Shown here: piece after piece, positions 33,570-41,089 of the stretch | How positions within the stretch are numbered: position 1 is the stretch's first letter | Layout: each line of letters starts with the position of its first letter | Assembly: GCA_020073185.1 (NCBI GenBank) | Contig: JAIQFT010000005.1 | Coordinates: 1-64,000, forward strand | Source: Terriglobia bacterium | GTDB taxonomy: Bacteria > Acidobacteriota > Terriglobia > Terriglobales > Acidobacteriaceae | Length of the DNA: 64,000 bases | Direction: 5' to 3' | Made by a program: the position numbers and the translations under genes | The notes under the pieces: generated by a model | The model's database searches: none | Told to the model about the DNA's origin: nothing | The model's input: only the letters and a program-made list of their open reading frames with translations

Positions 33570-34760
33570 ATGTCGGAACCCGCAAAGGCGTCTGTAGCCG
33601 ATGCCACTCATTGCGTCCATGCCGGCGAGGAGCGCCACGGCACCAACGCCAGCCTGACCACTGACATCGCACAGACTTCCGTGTTCGTCATGCCCAGCCT
33701 CGACGAGCTCCGGCGCTATGCCGAAGGCAAGTCGAAAGCCTACATGTATTCGCGCTACGCCAACCCGACCACCACGGTGGCGGAGCAGAAGATCGCCGCG
33801 CTGGAAGGCGCCGAAGCCTGCGTGGTCACCGCGAGCGGCATGGCGGCGGAACTGGCGATATTCATGGCATTGTGCGAATCCGGCGATGAAATCGTCTCCA
33901 TGCTCGATCTCTACGGCGGCACCACCAAGCTGTTCCAGAGCGTGCTGCCGCGCTTCGGCATCCGCACCCGCCTGGTGCCGTTTACCGAGCTCGATGAGAT
34001 CGAGCGCTATTTCTCCGAGCGGACGCGCCTGTTGTTTCTGGAAACGCCGACGAACCCGACGCTGCGTTGCGCCGATATCCGCAAGCTCGCTGCAATCGGG
34101 CAGCGACACAACGCGGTGGTCGTGGTGGACAATACCTTCGCCACGCCCATCCTGCAGAAGCCCCTCGCGCTCGGCGCCGACATCACCATCCATTCGGCGA
34201 CCAAATATCTCGGGGGGCATAACGACCTGACCGCAGGCGCCGTCGCCGGGTCGCGCCAGAGGTTGGACACGATTCGCGAAATGGTGAAGTTCACCGGCGG
34301 TTGCCTGGATCCGCTGGGCTCGTTCTTGCTTATCCGAGGCCTTAAGACGCTGGAGATCCGCGTCGAGCGCGCCTGCGCGAACGCGCGCCTCATCGCCGAA
34401 GCGCTGCGCAAGCACGAGCAAGTAGGGCGCGTGCTTTATCCCGGCTTCGCCGACGATCCCGGCCACGACATAGCTCGCCGCCAGATGGGCGATTTTGGCA
34501 TGATGGTTTCGTTTGAAACCAGGGGCGGCGGACCGGCAGCCGAGAAATTCATTGATTCGCTCCAGCTGTGGTACCTGGCGACCAGCCTGGGCGGTGTTGA
34601 GTCCACCGTTTCTTATCCGCTCCTTTCGTCTCACGTGGGGCTCACAGACGAGCAACTGAAGCTGCTCGATGTCTCGGCGGCAACGGTGAGGCTCTCGGTG
34701 GGCATCGAACATCCAGCCGATCTAGTGGCCGACATTGAGCAGGCCTTGGACCGCGCTTGA
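33570..34760 (+). CDS. Trans-sulfuration-family PLP enzyme (cystathionine gamma-synthase / methionine gamma-lyase-like)
   Basis: 396 residues from ATG 33570. Landmarks are YMYSRYANPTTTVAEQKIAA (substrate-side Tyr/Arg), the phosphate-binding VVTASGMAA, LETPTNPTLRCADI, VVVDNTFATPILQKPLALGA and the PLP lysine in HSATKYLGGHND. Near the end, SLGGVESTVSYPLLSSH and VRLSVGIEH are typical. The family cleaves or builds C-S bonds of cystathionine, homocysteine and methionine in the cytosol; the exact reaction cannot be assigned by eye. Monocistronic. Confidence 0.9.
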   Translation: MSEPAKASVADATHCVHAGEERHGTNASLTTDIAQTSVFVMPSLDELRRYAEGKSKAYMYSRYANPTTTVAEQKIAALEGAEACVVTASGMAAELAIFMALCESGDEIVSMLDLYGGTTKLFQSVLPRFGIRTRLVPFTELDEIERYFSERTRLLFLETPTNPTLRCADIRKLAAIGQRHNAVVVVDNTFATPILQKPLALGADITIHSATKYLGGHNDLTAGAVAGSRQRLDTIREMVKFTGGCLDPLGSFLLIRGLKTLEIRVERACANARLIAEALRKHEQVGRVLYPGFADDPGHDIARRQMGDFGMMVSFETRGGGPAAEKFIDSLQLWYLATSLGGVESTVSYPLLSSHVGLTDEQLKLLDVSAATVRLSVGIEHPADLVADIEQALDRA

Positions 34761-34821
34761 GCATCGTCGTTCCGGGATCCGCAGGCCGTGTCCTTCCGGG
34801 CACCACGAGGACGATCCGCGA

Positions 34822-34851
34822 TTGACCCGCCAATCAACAGCACGGTACGAT
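34822..34851 (+). promoter_or_regulatory. Candidate promoter of the lytic transglycosylase gene
   Basis: TTGACC (34822-34827), an 18-bp spacer, and TACGAT (34846-34851), 77 bp before the ATG at 34928. Confidence 0.4.
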
Positions 34852-34927
34852 CTTGTGGGTGAGGGGCATTATTTCAGCGTATCGGACGGAGGGATCTACG
34901 CGAACCGAAGTTGTTCGACGAGGTTGA

Positions 34928-36811
34928 ATGCATAGGTACTGGTCCTTTCCCATTGTTGGCGCGCTGCTGCTGACGCTGCTTTCGTGCAAGACCACGGAGA
35001 CGAAGGACGCGTCAGGCGATCCGCCCGCGCAAGCCACGGCGCCCACCTTGACTGCCGTGGCGCCCCCTCCGCCGAAAATTGAAGAAAAGATCCAGCCCAA
35101 GGTCGATCCGGTTGAGGCCGTCATCGTCAAGGCCGACAAGGAATACCAGGCGGGCCTCGCCAACTACAGCGCCGGCCACCTCGAAGCCGCCAAGGAAAAT
35201 TTCGACCGCGCCTTCGACCTGCTGCTCCAGTCGGGGCTCGACGTGCGCGGCAACGACCGCCTGCAGCAGGAATTCGACAAGCTGGTGGAGGGCGTCAACA
35301 ACCTGGAAATAATCGCCCTGCAGGCGGGAGACGGTTTCACGGAACAGAAACCCGAGCCCGCGCCCATCGACGAAGCCAACGAGGTCACGTTTCCGGTTGA
35401 TCCCAACATTCGCGCCAAGGCCGAAGCGGAGATGAAGGATATCCACTCCGACTTGCCGCTGGTGATCAACGACGAGGTCGCGCGCTACATCAGCTATTTC
35501 TCCAGCCGCGGACGCGGCACACTGGAGCACGCGCTCACCCGCGCCGGGCGGTACCGCGAGATGATCCTGCGCATCCTGAAACAAGAAGGTGTGCCGCAGG
35601 ATCTAATCTATCTGGCGCAGGCCGAGTCGGGCTTCCACCCACTGGCCCTATCGCGCGCGGGAGCCCGCGGCATGTGGCAGTTCATGGCCGGACGCGCTTC
35701 GGGATACGGATTGCAGCGAAACTGGTGGCTGGACGACCGCCAGGACCCGGAGAAGGCCACGCGCGCCGCCGCCCGCCACTTGAAGGATCTCTACAACCAG
35801 TTCGGCGACTGGTATCTGGCCATGGCCGCTTACAACTCCGGCCCGGGCACGGTGCAATCGGCGGTGCAGCGTACCGGGTACGCTGACTTTTGGCAGTTGT
35901 ACCGCCGTGGCGTGCTCCCCAACGAAACTCGCAACTACGTGCCCATCATCCTGGCCGTTACCATCATGGCGAAGAACCCGGCGCAGTACGGGCTTGACCA
36001 TCTCACACCGGAACCCCCGCTGAAGGCCGACCGCGTCGAGATCAATTACCCGCTAGACCTGCGCCTGGTGGCTGAGTGCGCGGACACCAGCGTGGCCACC
36101 CTCCAGGAACTCAATCCCAGCCTGCTGCGCATGACCACACCCAAAGATAGCTCGTTCTCACTGGCGCTGCCCGCCGGCAGTGCGGAAAAATTCCAGCAGG
36201 CCATCGCCGCCATTCCCAAAAACATGCGTGTCTGGTGGCGCTATCACAAGGTGAACCGGGGCGAGACCCTGACCGCAATCGCGCGCCAGTACCACACCAC
36301 GTCTGCCGCGATCGCCGAAGTCAACAACTTGCGTGAAGGCGACCTTGAAGCCGAGTCCAAGTTGATCATTCCCGTCGCTCCGGGAAGGCGCGGGGCAGGG
36401 GAGATGGGAGGGGTCGTCTACTCCAAGCGCCCGACCATTTACAAGGCACGGAAGGGCGACACCGTGCTTTCCATTGCCGACGATTTTGGTGTGCCAGCCG
36501 CGAAGGTCCGCCAATGGAACCATCTACGTGGCAATCAGGTGCGCGCCGGGCACTCGCTGCGTATCTACCGGCCGGTCGCGGCAGAAGCCGCCGTGGGGCG
36601 GACGCTGGCGGCAAGAAGGAATGGAAAGTCTAGTAAATCCAGCAGCTTACGGGCGTCCAACGGGCGTAAATTGCTGCACCACAAGGTCAAGAAGGGTGAG
36701 ACTTTGGTGAGCATCGCCAGCCGCTACAACACCAGCGTCGCCACCCTCCGCCGCGACAACAGGGTATCCAGCCTGAAGGCCGGCGACGTACTCGTCATAC
36801 GCACGCCATAG
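34928..36811 (+). CDS. MltD-like lytic transglycosylase with three LysM domains
   Basis: 627 residues. The lipoprotein signal ends LLTLLSC (Cys20). A helical region (residues 55-140) precedes the SLT catalytic domain, whose acid is the Glu in LIYLAQAESGFHPLALSRAG (about residue 233), followed by GMWQFMAGRASGYGL and MAAYNSGPGTV. The C-terminal third has three LysM peptidoglycan-binding modules, beginning YHKVNRGETLTAIARQY, YKARKGDTVLSIADDF and HHKVKKGETLVSIASRY. It cuts the glycan chain with anhydro-muramic acid formation in the periplasm, anchored to the outer membrane. Normal length for the family. Confidence 0.92.
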   Translation: MHRYWSFPIVGALLLTLLSCKTTETKDASGDPPAQATAPTLTAVAPPPPKIEEKIQPKVDPVEAVIVKADKEYQAGLANYSAGHLEAAKENFDRAFDLLLQSGLDVRGNDRLQQEFDKLVEGVNNLEIIALQAGDGFTEQKPEPAPIDEANEVTFPVDPNIRAKAEAEMKDIHSDLPLVINDEVARYISYFSSRGRGTLEHALTRAGRYREMILRILKQEGVPQDLIYLAQAESGFHPLALSRAGARGMWQFMAGRASGYGLQRNWWLDDRQDPEKATRAAARHLKDLYNQFGDWYLAMAAYNSGPGTVQSAVQRTGYADFWQLYRRGVLPNETRNYVPIILAVTIMAKNPAQYGLDHLTPEPPLKADRVEINYPLDLRLVAECADTSVATLQELNPSLLRMTTPKDSSFSLALPAGSAEKFQQAIAAIPKNMRVWWRYHKVNRGETLTAIARQYHTTSAAIAEVNNLREGDLEAESKLIIPVAPGRRGAGEMGGVVYSKRPTIYKARKGDTVLSIADDFGVPAAKVRQWNHLRGNQVRAGHSLRIYRPVAAEAAVGRTLAARRNGKSSKSSSLRASNGRKLLHHKVKKGETLVSIASRYNTSVATLRRDNRVSSLKAGDVLVIRTP

Positions 36812-36868
36812 CAGATTCCCCCGCGCACATCTCCCACTTTGGGCGGCATCCATCTCTGAGCTTGGTCC

Positions 36869-36895
36869 TTGACAAGAAAATTGCTGTGCTATAAT
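36869..36895 (+). promoter_or_regulatory. Near-perfect vegetative promoter
   Basis: TTGACA at 36869-36874 and TATAAT at 36890-36895 are exact consensus boxes, with a short 15-bp spacer. They lie 109 bp upstream of the H1-like gene, which is therefore expected to be well expressed. Confidence 0.7.
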
Positions 36896-37003
36896 CCGCC
36901 GCGGTTTTTGCTTGCATTCATCGGTTCTGTTGTCTGTTTTTACCGGGCACAACGCGAGCTGCCTGGGTGCGATGACGCCCCGCTCGCCAAACTTGGAGGA
37001 AAC

Positions 37004-37450
37004 ATGTTCGACGACATCACCCTTTACGGACGGGATGACGAAATGGATGAATTCGGCGAGGCCGGCTCCTACGGCGAGAACTTGGAAGAGGATTTCGAGG
37101 AAGAAGAGGAAGAGGAGGAAGAGCCGGCGGGCGCCCTGACCTCAACTCCGAGCGGCGCAGGCATCGCGACCGGCGGCGCCCCGTCGGGGGGGGAGGCTGC
37201 CGCCGTTGGCGGCGGGAAACCTACAAAAGCGGCCCGCAAGAAAGCCGGCGAGAAAAAGAAGGCCGCCGCCGCGCCGAAGAAGAGCGTCGCGAAAAAGAAA
37301 GCCGCCGCCGCGCCGAAGAAGAGCGTCGCGAAAAAGAAAGCCGCCAGTGCGAAAAAGAGAGGCGCCGCCGCGCCCAAGAAGGGCGGAGGCAAGAAGAAAG
37401 GCGCTGCCCGCAAGAAAAGTGGCGCGAAGAAGAAGGGCGGGCGCCGCTAG
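37004..37450 (+). CDS. Bipolar acidic / Lys-Ala-rich histone-H1-like protein
   Basis: 148 residues from ATG 37004 with TTGGAGGAAAC directly upstream. Residues 5-45 are strongly acidic (DDEMDEF, then about ten consecutive glutamates), residues 46-75 are a Gly/Ala/Ser linker, and residues 76-148 are made almost only of Lys, Ala, Pro, Ser, Gly and Arg in H1-like runs (KKAAAAPKKSVAK). Two exact tandem copies of a 39-bp unit (37262-37300, 37301-37339) encode that motif. Basic tails of this type bind DNA and compact nucleoids. The acidic head is unusual and may shield the tail or recruit a partner. Confidence 0.75.
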   Translation: MFDDITLYGRDDEMDEFGEAGSYGENLEEDFEEEEEEEEEPAGALTSTPSGAGIATGGAPSGGEAAAVGGGKPTKAARKKAGEKKKAAAAPKKSVAKKKAAAAPKKSVAKKKAASAKKRGAAAPKKGGGKKKGAARKKSGAKKKGGRR

Positions 37451-37456
37451 ACGCAA

Positions 37457-37490
37457 GGTGTGGCACACGCACCCTCGCGTGTTCAGCCTC
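37457..37490. repeat. Degenerate REP-like hairpin
   Basis: TGTGGCACACGCACCCTCGC followed by GTGTTC is a partial copy of the 10-bp-arm hairpin at 20054-20077, placed directly after the stop of the H1-like gene. Confidence 0.55.
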
Positions 37491-37522
37491 GCGATCTGAG
37501 ATCCATTGCAGGTTATATAGCC

Positions 37523-37547
37523 AAGCCGCGAATAGTTCGCGGCTTTT
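37523..37547 (+). terminator. Intrinsic terminator after the H1-like gene
   Basis: AAGCCGCGAA (37523-37532), loop TAG, TTCGCGGCTT (37536-37545), then TT: ten-base-pair perfect arms. Confidence 0.8.
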
Positions 37548-37630
37548 GTAGTTCCGCGCAAACCCTCCGCTCAAGCCCGCCCGGGCGCCAGCGCGCTGAT
37601 CGCAGCTCAGAACTCGACATTTGCAACCCG

Positions 37631-37852
37631 CTACTTCTTCCCCTGCACCGCATTCAAACACCGGCCGTAGAGATCCAGCAGATGGTCGACATATTCGGAC
37701 GGCTTCACCGGTTGGCCGCCTTGGAATCCGGTGACTCCCGATGCGGATCCCGTCTTGCCGTAGCCGGTGGTCATGGCGATGAACTTCATCATGTCCAGCG
37801 CGATGTCCTCGTTGCGCCGCGAACCGACGGTGGCGCCTGGCGTTTCGTCCAT
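37631..37852 (-). CDS. Small conserved-looking protein of unknown function
   Basis: 73 residues (MDETPGATVGSRRNEDIALD and so on, ending YGRCLNAVQGKK). The ATG at 37852 has an excellent ribosome site (GGGAGGAG, six bases upstream), so this is very likely a real gene despite its size. No membrane segment or known motif; a central helix (DIALDMMKFIAMTTGYG) and a C-terminal helix (YVDHLLDLYGRCL) are predicted. I do not recognise the family. It is transcribed towards the H1-like gene. Confidence 0.65.
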   Translation of the reverse strand: MDETPGATVGSRRNEDIALDMMKFIAMTTGYGKTGSASGVTGFQGGQPVKPSEYVDHLLDLYGRCLNAVQGKK

Positions 37853-37973
37853 GAAAACTCCTCCCTGTGAGATAAGGATGAAGGGCTGGTCTGCGCGGGT
37901 GTGCGCGGCTCCGCGCCAAGATCAATGCCTGACGATCATACCAAAGGGCATGCGAACAGCCCCGCAGTCACTC

Positions 37974-38000
37974 GAAACTCGCAACTCGCAACTCGTTACG
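37974..38000. repeat. Short-period repeat, ACTCGCA type
   Basis: CACTCGAAACTCGCAACTCG followed by another CAACTCG: an eight-base word repeated four times, just beyond the repressor stop codon. Same style as the gap repeats of the phage-like module. Confidence 0.6.
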
Positions 38001-38712
38001 TCTCGATCCCCACATGGCAAACCCGGCCCACGATGTAATCCGACAACCGTTTTCCTTCCTCGATCGGCAGCACACACACCGGGTACGCCGGGTTGTGGGG
38101 GCGCAGCACCAGGTTGCGGCCCGCCAACTCAACGTACTTCACCGTGCAGCCGCCGCAGGCGCGCACCGCGTACATGTTCTGCTCGTGGCGGCGATACGGC
38201 TTCAACGAATTGTAATGGCGGTCGATGAGCAACAGCGATCCGGGCAGCATCCGCGGGTACATGCTCATCCCGTCGTGGGCGTCCACCTTCACCAGCACGA
38301 AGCGGCGCCAGCCCTGGCGCGGGCTGGCCAGCTCGGCCCGCAGCCGCCGCAGGAACGCCTTCTTGAACTTCAGGATGTCGCGCACCGCCTCGCTGGTGAT
38401 CACCGGCTCGCCGGCGGCGATCGTCCCCTCCACCAGCAGCACGTTTTCGAACTCGTCTTCGCTGGGCGGCAGGATGGTGGCGCGCTTGCCGAGTTCGGCC
38501 GGGTCCAGCAGGTCCAGCACCGAGAGGCGCAGTGCCACCAACACCCGGTCCATCGCCCCCAGGCTGAGCGCCCGCTTGCGGTTCAGAAAGTTGGAGACGT
38601 GCGCCTGCTGGAAACCCGCCAGCCGCGCCACTTTCAAGCCGGTCAACTCTCCCGCCGCGATACGCGCCAGCAGCAGTCGCCGGAGCCTCTCCTGCAAGGT
38701 GCGGAATTTCAT
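37996..38712 (-). CDS. CI/LexA-like repressor (HTH plus S24 peptidase domain)
   Basis: 238 residues. Residues 25-60 form a helix-turn-helix (LKVARLAGFQQAHVSNFLNR). The C-terminal half is an S24 autopeptidase: a cleavage site like that of LexA (IAAGEPV, Ala100-Gly101), the catalytic Ser150 in GMSMYPRMLPGSLLLID and the catalytic Lys192 in TVKYVELAG. All three key elements are present, so RecA-stimulated self-cleavage on DNA damage is plausible. It is divergent from the 38850 gene and the shared gap has operator-like repeats, as expected for the switch of a prophage or integrative element. Confidence 0.8.
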   Translation of the reverse strand: MKFRTLQERLRRLLLARIAAGELTGLKVARLAGFQQAHVSNFLNRKRALSLGAMDRVLVALRLSVLDLLDPAELGKRATILPPSEDEFENVLLVEGTIAAGEPVITSEAVRDILKFKKAFLRRLRAELASPRQGWRRFVLVKVDAHDGMSMYPRMLPGSLLLIDRHYNSLKPYRRHEQNMYAVRACGGCTVKYVELAGRNLVLRPHNPAYPVCVLPIEEGKRLSDYIVGRVCHVGIET

Positions 38713-38737
38713 GGAGATTTATCACCGCAATATCATG

Positions 38738-38832
38738 CAGCTATACATCGCGCAAGTTACCAAAGACAAAAGGAATAGAAATCTTGACAAGGAACTGCAG
38801 CAAGCTATATCTTGCAATTCTTCGTATAGCTG
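38738..38832. promoter_or_regulatory. Divergent promoter region with operator-like inverted repeats
   Basis: On the plus strand TTGACA (38784-38789), 16 bp, TATATC (38806-38811). The -10 box lies inside GCAAG-CTATAT-CTTGC (38800-38815). Outer inverted copies CAGCTATAC (38738-38746) and GTATAGCTG (38824-38832) flank the promoter region. These are likely binding sites of the adjacent repressor. Confidence 0.55.
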
Positions 38833-38849
38833 ACCGAAAAGGTGCAGCG

Positions 38850-39125
38850 ATGTCCGAAATTCCGAGTCCACTTGCGGAAACCGGTTCCATTTCGAGGACG
38901 CCGGCCCGCACCGGATCCAACATCTGTTCCGCCGACGAAAATATGTTTCTCGAAATGCGCCGCAAAGTGCAAGAGTCCGAACTACTCTCCTCTGCCACCG
39001 AGCGGCTGCTGCTCAAGACGCACTTCAACGGCCGTCTCACCGTCGTCATCCATAACGGTCGCGTTATCAAGTCCGCTTATGAAGAGGGATATTTCCGGAG
39101 AAATAACGACCTCGGCAGCGGATAG
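38850..39125 (+). CDS. Small protein divergent from the repressor, unknown function
   Basis: 91 residues from ATG 38850 (AAAGGTG upstream). It has a Ser/Thr/Pro-rich N-terminal third, a helix with MFLEMRRKVQESELLSSATE and a beta-like segment LTVVIHNGRVIKSAYEEGYF. No family recognised. Its promoter carries the operator-like repeats described above, so it should be repressed by the CI/LexA-like protein and switched on when that is cleaved. Confidence 0.5.
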   Translation: MSEIPSPLAETGSISRTPARTGSNICSADENMFLEMRRKVQESELLSSATERLLLKTHFNGRLTVVIHNGRVIKSAYEEGYFRRNNDLGSG

Positions 39126-39207
39126 CGATGCTGGCCGCCGCCGGTCGAGCCGGCAAGACGCCGTTTCCAACTAAATAGCCCAGCAGGTCCACGGTACGAT
39201 CAACCAG

Positions 39208-39250
39208 CCCTGCTCCGTCCGGCCCGCGCCGCACGGCAGCAGGGTTTCTT
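39208..39250 (+). terminator. Terminator or attenuator before the zinc-ribbon gene
   Basis: CCCTGCT (39208-39214) pairs with AGCAGGG (39238-39244), followed by TTTCTT. It lies 18 bp before the zinc-ribbon start. Confidence 0.5.
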
Positions 39251-39267
39251 ATTATCCAGGAGAACTC

Positions 39268-39495
39268 ATGCATTCCCTTACTACCCTCCCCCACCTCCAA
39301 CTCAAGTACTGCGAGCGCTGTGGCGGCCTCTGGCTGCGCCCCGATGGGGCCACGATTCCCTACTGTCCCGCTTGCGAGCCCTTCATGGCCGTGCTGCCGC
39401 TGCGAAACCCGCGCAACCAGCGCAAGCCGGTGCGTCGCGCCTTGGTTCCTGCCATGGTCTCCATGCTCACGGTGATTTCGGGATGGTGGGTATGA
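39268..39495 (+). CDS. Small zinc-ribbon protein
   Basis: 75 residues with AGGAGA eight bases before the ATG. Two CxxC pairs, YCERCGGLW (Cys15, Cys18) and YCPACEPF (Cys33, Cys36), form a zinc ribbon. A basic patch (RNPRNQRKPVRR) and a hydrophobic C-terminus (VPAMVSMLTVISGWWV) follow. Its stop overlaps the start of the sigma-like gene by four bases, so the two products are probably made together. Role unknown; regulation or nucleic-acid binding is a guess. Confidence 0.65.
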   Translation: MHSLTTLPHLQLKYCERCGGLWLRPDGATIPYCPACEPFMAVLPLRNPRNQRKPVRRALVPAMVSMLTVISGWWV

Positions 39496-40151
39496 CTGAC
39501 GGTGAGCCTCTGCCAGTCCCTCGCCCTGAAGTTTCCGTCTACCGCGACCACTGCATTGCCCTATTGCGCCGCTATTTTTACATGGCGGTCGAGATCGGAC
39601 GTCTGCCCGCCCTGCTCGGCCGCGAGTACTTCCGCACGAACGCTCAGGATTATCACGTGCACTCCTTCGAGAACATCGCCATCTTCGTTATTGATGTCGA
39701 ACGCTGCCTGGACCGCCTCCAACCCTTCGATCAGGATCTGGTGGCGCGTATCGTTTTGCAGGAATACGAAGAAGAGGAGGCGGCCAAGCTGCTGCACTGT
39801 GGCCTGCGCACCATCGAGCGCCGTCTGCCCGAAGCGCTCGATGCGCTCACCGAGATGTTTCTGAACAATTCCATGCTCAACACCGCGCAGCGCGTTCCTC
39901 ACCATGCCATTCTGCCCGCCGAAAAGCAGGTCCATTGTCGCAAGCGCGTTCCTCAACGGGCACGCATCCAGGCTCAAGCCACCGCATCCAGAATCCGCCC
40001 CACAGCCGACATTCCCCAACCGCAGAAATTGCTTGTCAAGCCCCCAAATCCGGACAATCCTCTCTATCCTCCCCAAGAGAAAGAAAATATAATTCTTCCG
40101 GATGTGGCGGGTTTACCCTCTCGAGTGTGCTATGCTGAATTTATAAGTTGA
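39492..40151 (+). CDS. Sigma-like helix-turn-helix protein
   Basis: 219 residues from ATG 39492 (coupled to the zinc-ribbon gene by ATGA). Residues 18-95 are helical and residues 70-125 resemble a sigma region-4 fold: DQDLVARIVLQEYEEEEAAK, then LLHCGLRTIERRLPEALDAL. The C-terminal 80 residues are a Pro/Arg-rich unordered tail. No clear region 2 was seen, so it may act as a late-gene activator rather than a full sigma factor. It lies between the repressor and the phage-like genes, a fitting place for such a role. Confidence 0.6.
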   Translation: MTDGEPLPVPRPEVSVYRDHCIALLRRYFYMAVEIGRLPALLGREYFRTNAQDYHVHSFENIAIFVIDVERCLDRLQPFDQDLVARIVLQEYEEEEAAKLLHCGLRTIERRLPEALDALTEMFLNNSMLNTAQRVPHHAILPAEKQVHCRKRVPQRARIQAQATASRIRPTADIPQPQKLLVKPPNPDNPLYPPQEKENIILPDVAGLPSRVCYAEFIS

Positions 40152-40173
40152 TTAGAAGCAATCTTTCTGAGAG

Positions 40174-40203
40174 GCGCGCCGGGCAACCGACGCGCTTTTC
40201 CTT
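40174..40203 (+). terminator. Probable terminator after the sigma-like gene
   Basis: GCGCG (40174-40178) and CGCGC (40191-40195) flank a GC-rich loop and are followed by TTTTCCTT, 23 bp after the stop. Confidence 0.5.
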
Positions 40204-40207
40204 ATTT

Positions 40208-40481
40208 ATGATGAAATTAAAGCAAAGCCTGGCCGACCCGACCCTGGAACTAGAGCCCGGCGGCCCATTGCAGGACGCCCTCACCCAGATTCGGGAAGCG
40301 AAGGACAAGATCGTCCATGCCGTCATGCAGAAGGCCGTTGACGACGGCTGCTATCAGCGCGCCAAATGGCCTCTTTGAGTTCGGCGACATTACCCGGGCG
40401 GGCCATACTTCGCCGTTGGACCAGATCGCGGACCTGCGTTTGCTTTTGGACCAATTGCAGATTCCGGAATCGCAGGAATGA
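40208..40481 (+). pseudogene. Small gene with a +1 frameshift
   Basis: The first frame reads MKLKQSLADPTLELEPGGPL and on to DDGCYQRAKW, then stops. The next frame continues directly as LFEFGDITRAGHTSPLDQIA, then DLRLLLDQLQIPESQE, and ends at TGA 40479-40481. Removing one C from the GGCC at 40369-40371 joins both into one coherent product of about 90 residues. Either a recent frameshift, a sequence error or programmed slippage. No ribosome site is seen at the start. Confidence 0.5.
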
Positions 40482-40562
40482 GTTGCCACCGAATTTTCAG
40501 CCAACGTCGTGCCGTAGAATGAATCTATAAAACCTACGTGCTGCACGGGAGCGGCTGATCGC

Positions 40563-41021
40563 ATGGACATGACCTGGGTAACCGACCGCATCGCGGTCGG
40601 CGGCGGTATCTGGACGAAGGACAAGATGGAGCAGGTGGCGCGCAGCGGCGTCACTCACATCATTGATATGCAGGTCGAGTTCGACGACACTGCCCTGGCC
40701 CAGCCCCACGGCATCCAGGTGCTGTGGAACCCGACCGACGACGATTTCCAGCTGAAGGGCGCGGAAGTGTTTCGGCGCGGCGTCGAGTTCGCGCTCGGCG
40801 CCCTGAATGGCGGCCATGGTAATCGGCTGTTCGTCCATTGCGCCGCCGGCGTGCACCGCGCGCCCATGATGACCCTCGGCATCCTTCGAGTCCTCGGTTT
40901 TCCGTTGCCCGAGGCCATGGAAATGATCGAGGGCCGCCGCCCGGTGGTAGACTTTGCGGCGGTTTACGTGCGCAGCGTGGAGAACTTCATCCGCGCCTAC
41001 GAATCCGCTCCGGCCAAATAG
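40563..41021 (+). CDS. Dual-specificity protein phosphatase
   Basis: 152 residues. The catalytic P-loop is VHCAAGVHRAP (HCx5R, about residues 93-102), with the general acid region NPTDDDFQLKG upstream and the WTKDKMEQVARSGVTHIIDM strand-helix at the N-terminus. It removes phosphate from tyrosine and serine/threonine residues in the cytoplasm. It lies alone between the regulatory genes and the fibre-like gene. Normal length for the small bacterial members of the family. Confidence 0.88.
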   Translation: MDMTWVTDRIAVGGGIWTKDKMEQVARSGVTHIIDMQVEFDDTALAQPHGIQVLWNPTDDDFQLKGAEVFRRGVEFALGALNGGHGNRLFVHCAAGVHRAPMMTLGILRVLGFPLPEAMEMIEGRRPVVDFAAVYVRSVENFIRAYESAPAK

Positions 41022-41089
41022 GAAACGACCGTGCCCGACGCGCCCGCGCGTGTCCTTAGCCAACGACCAACAACTAGCGACGAATCATT

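Noticed and set aside
36869-37003. Longer N-terminus for the H1-like protein
   Set aside because: The upstream part starts at the TTG of a -35 box and crosses the -10 box; a strong ribosome site favours ATG 37004.
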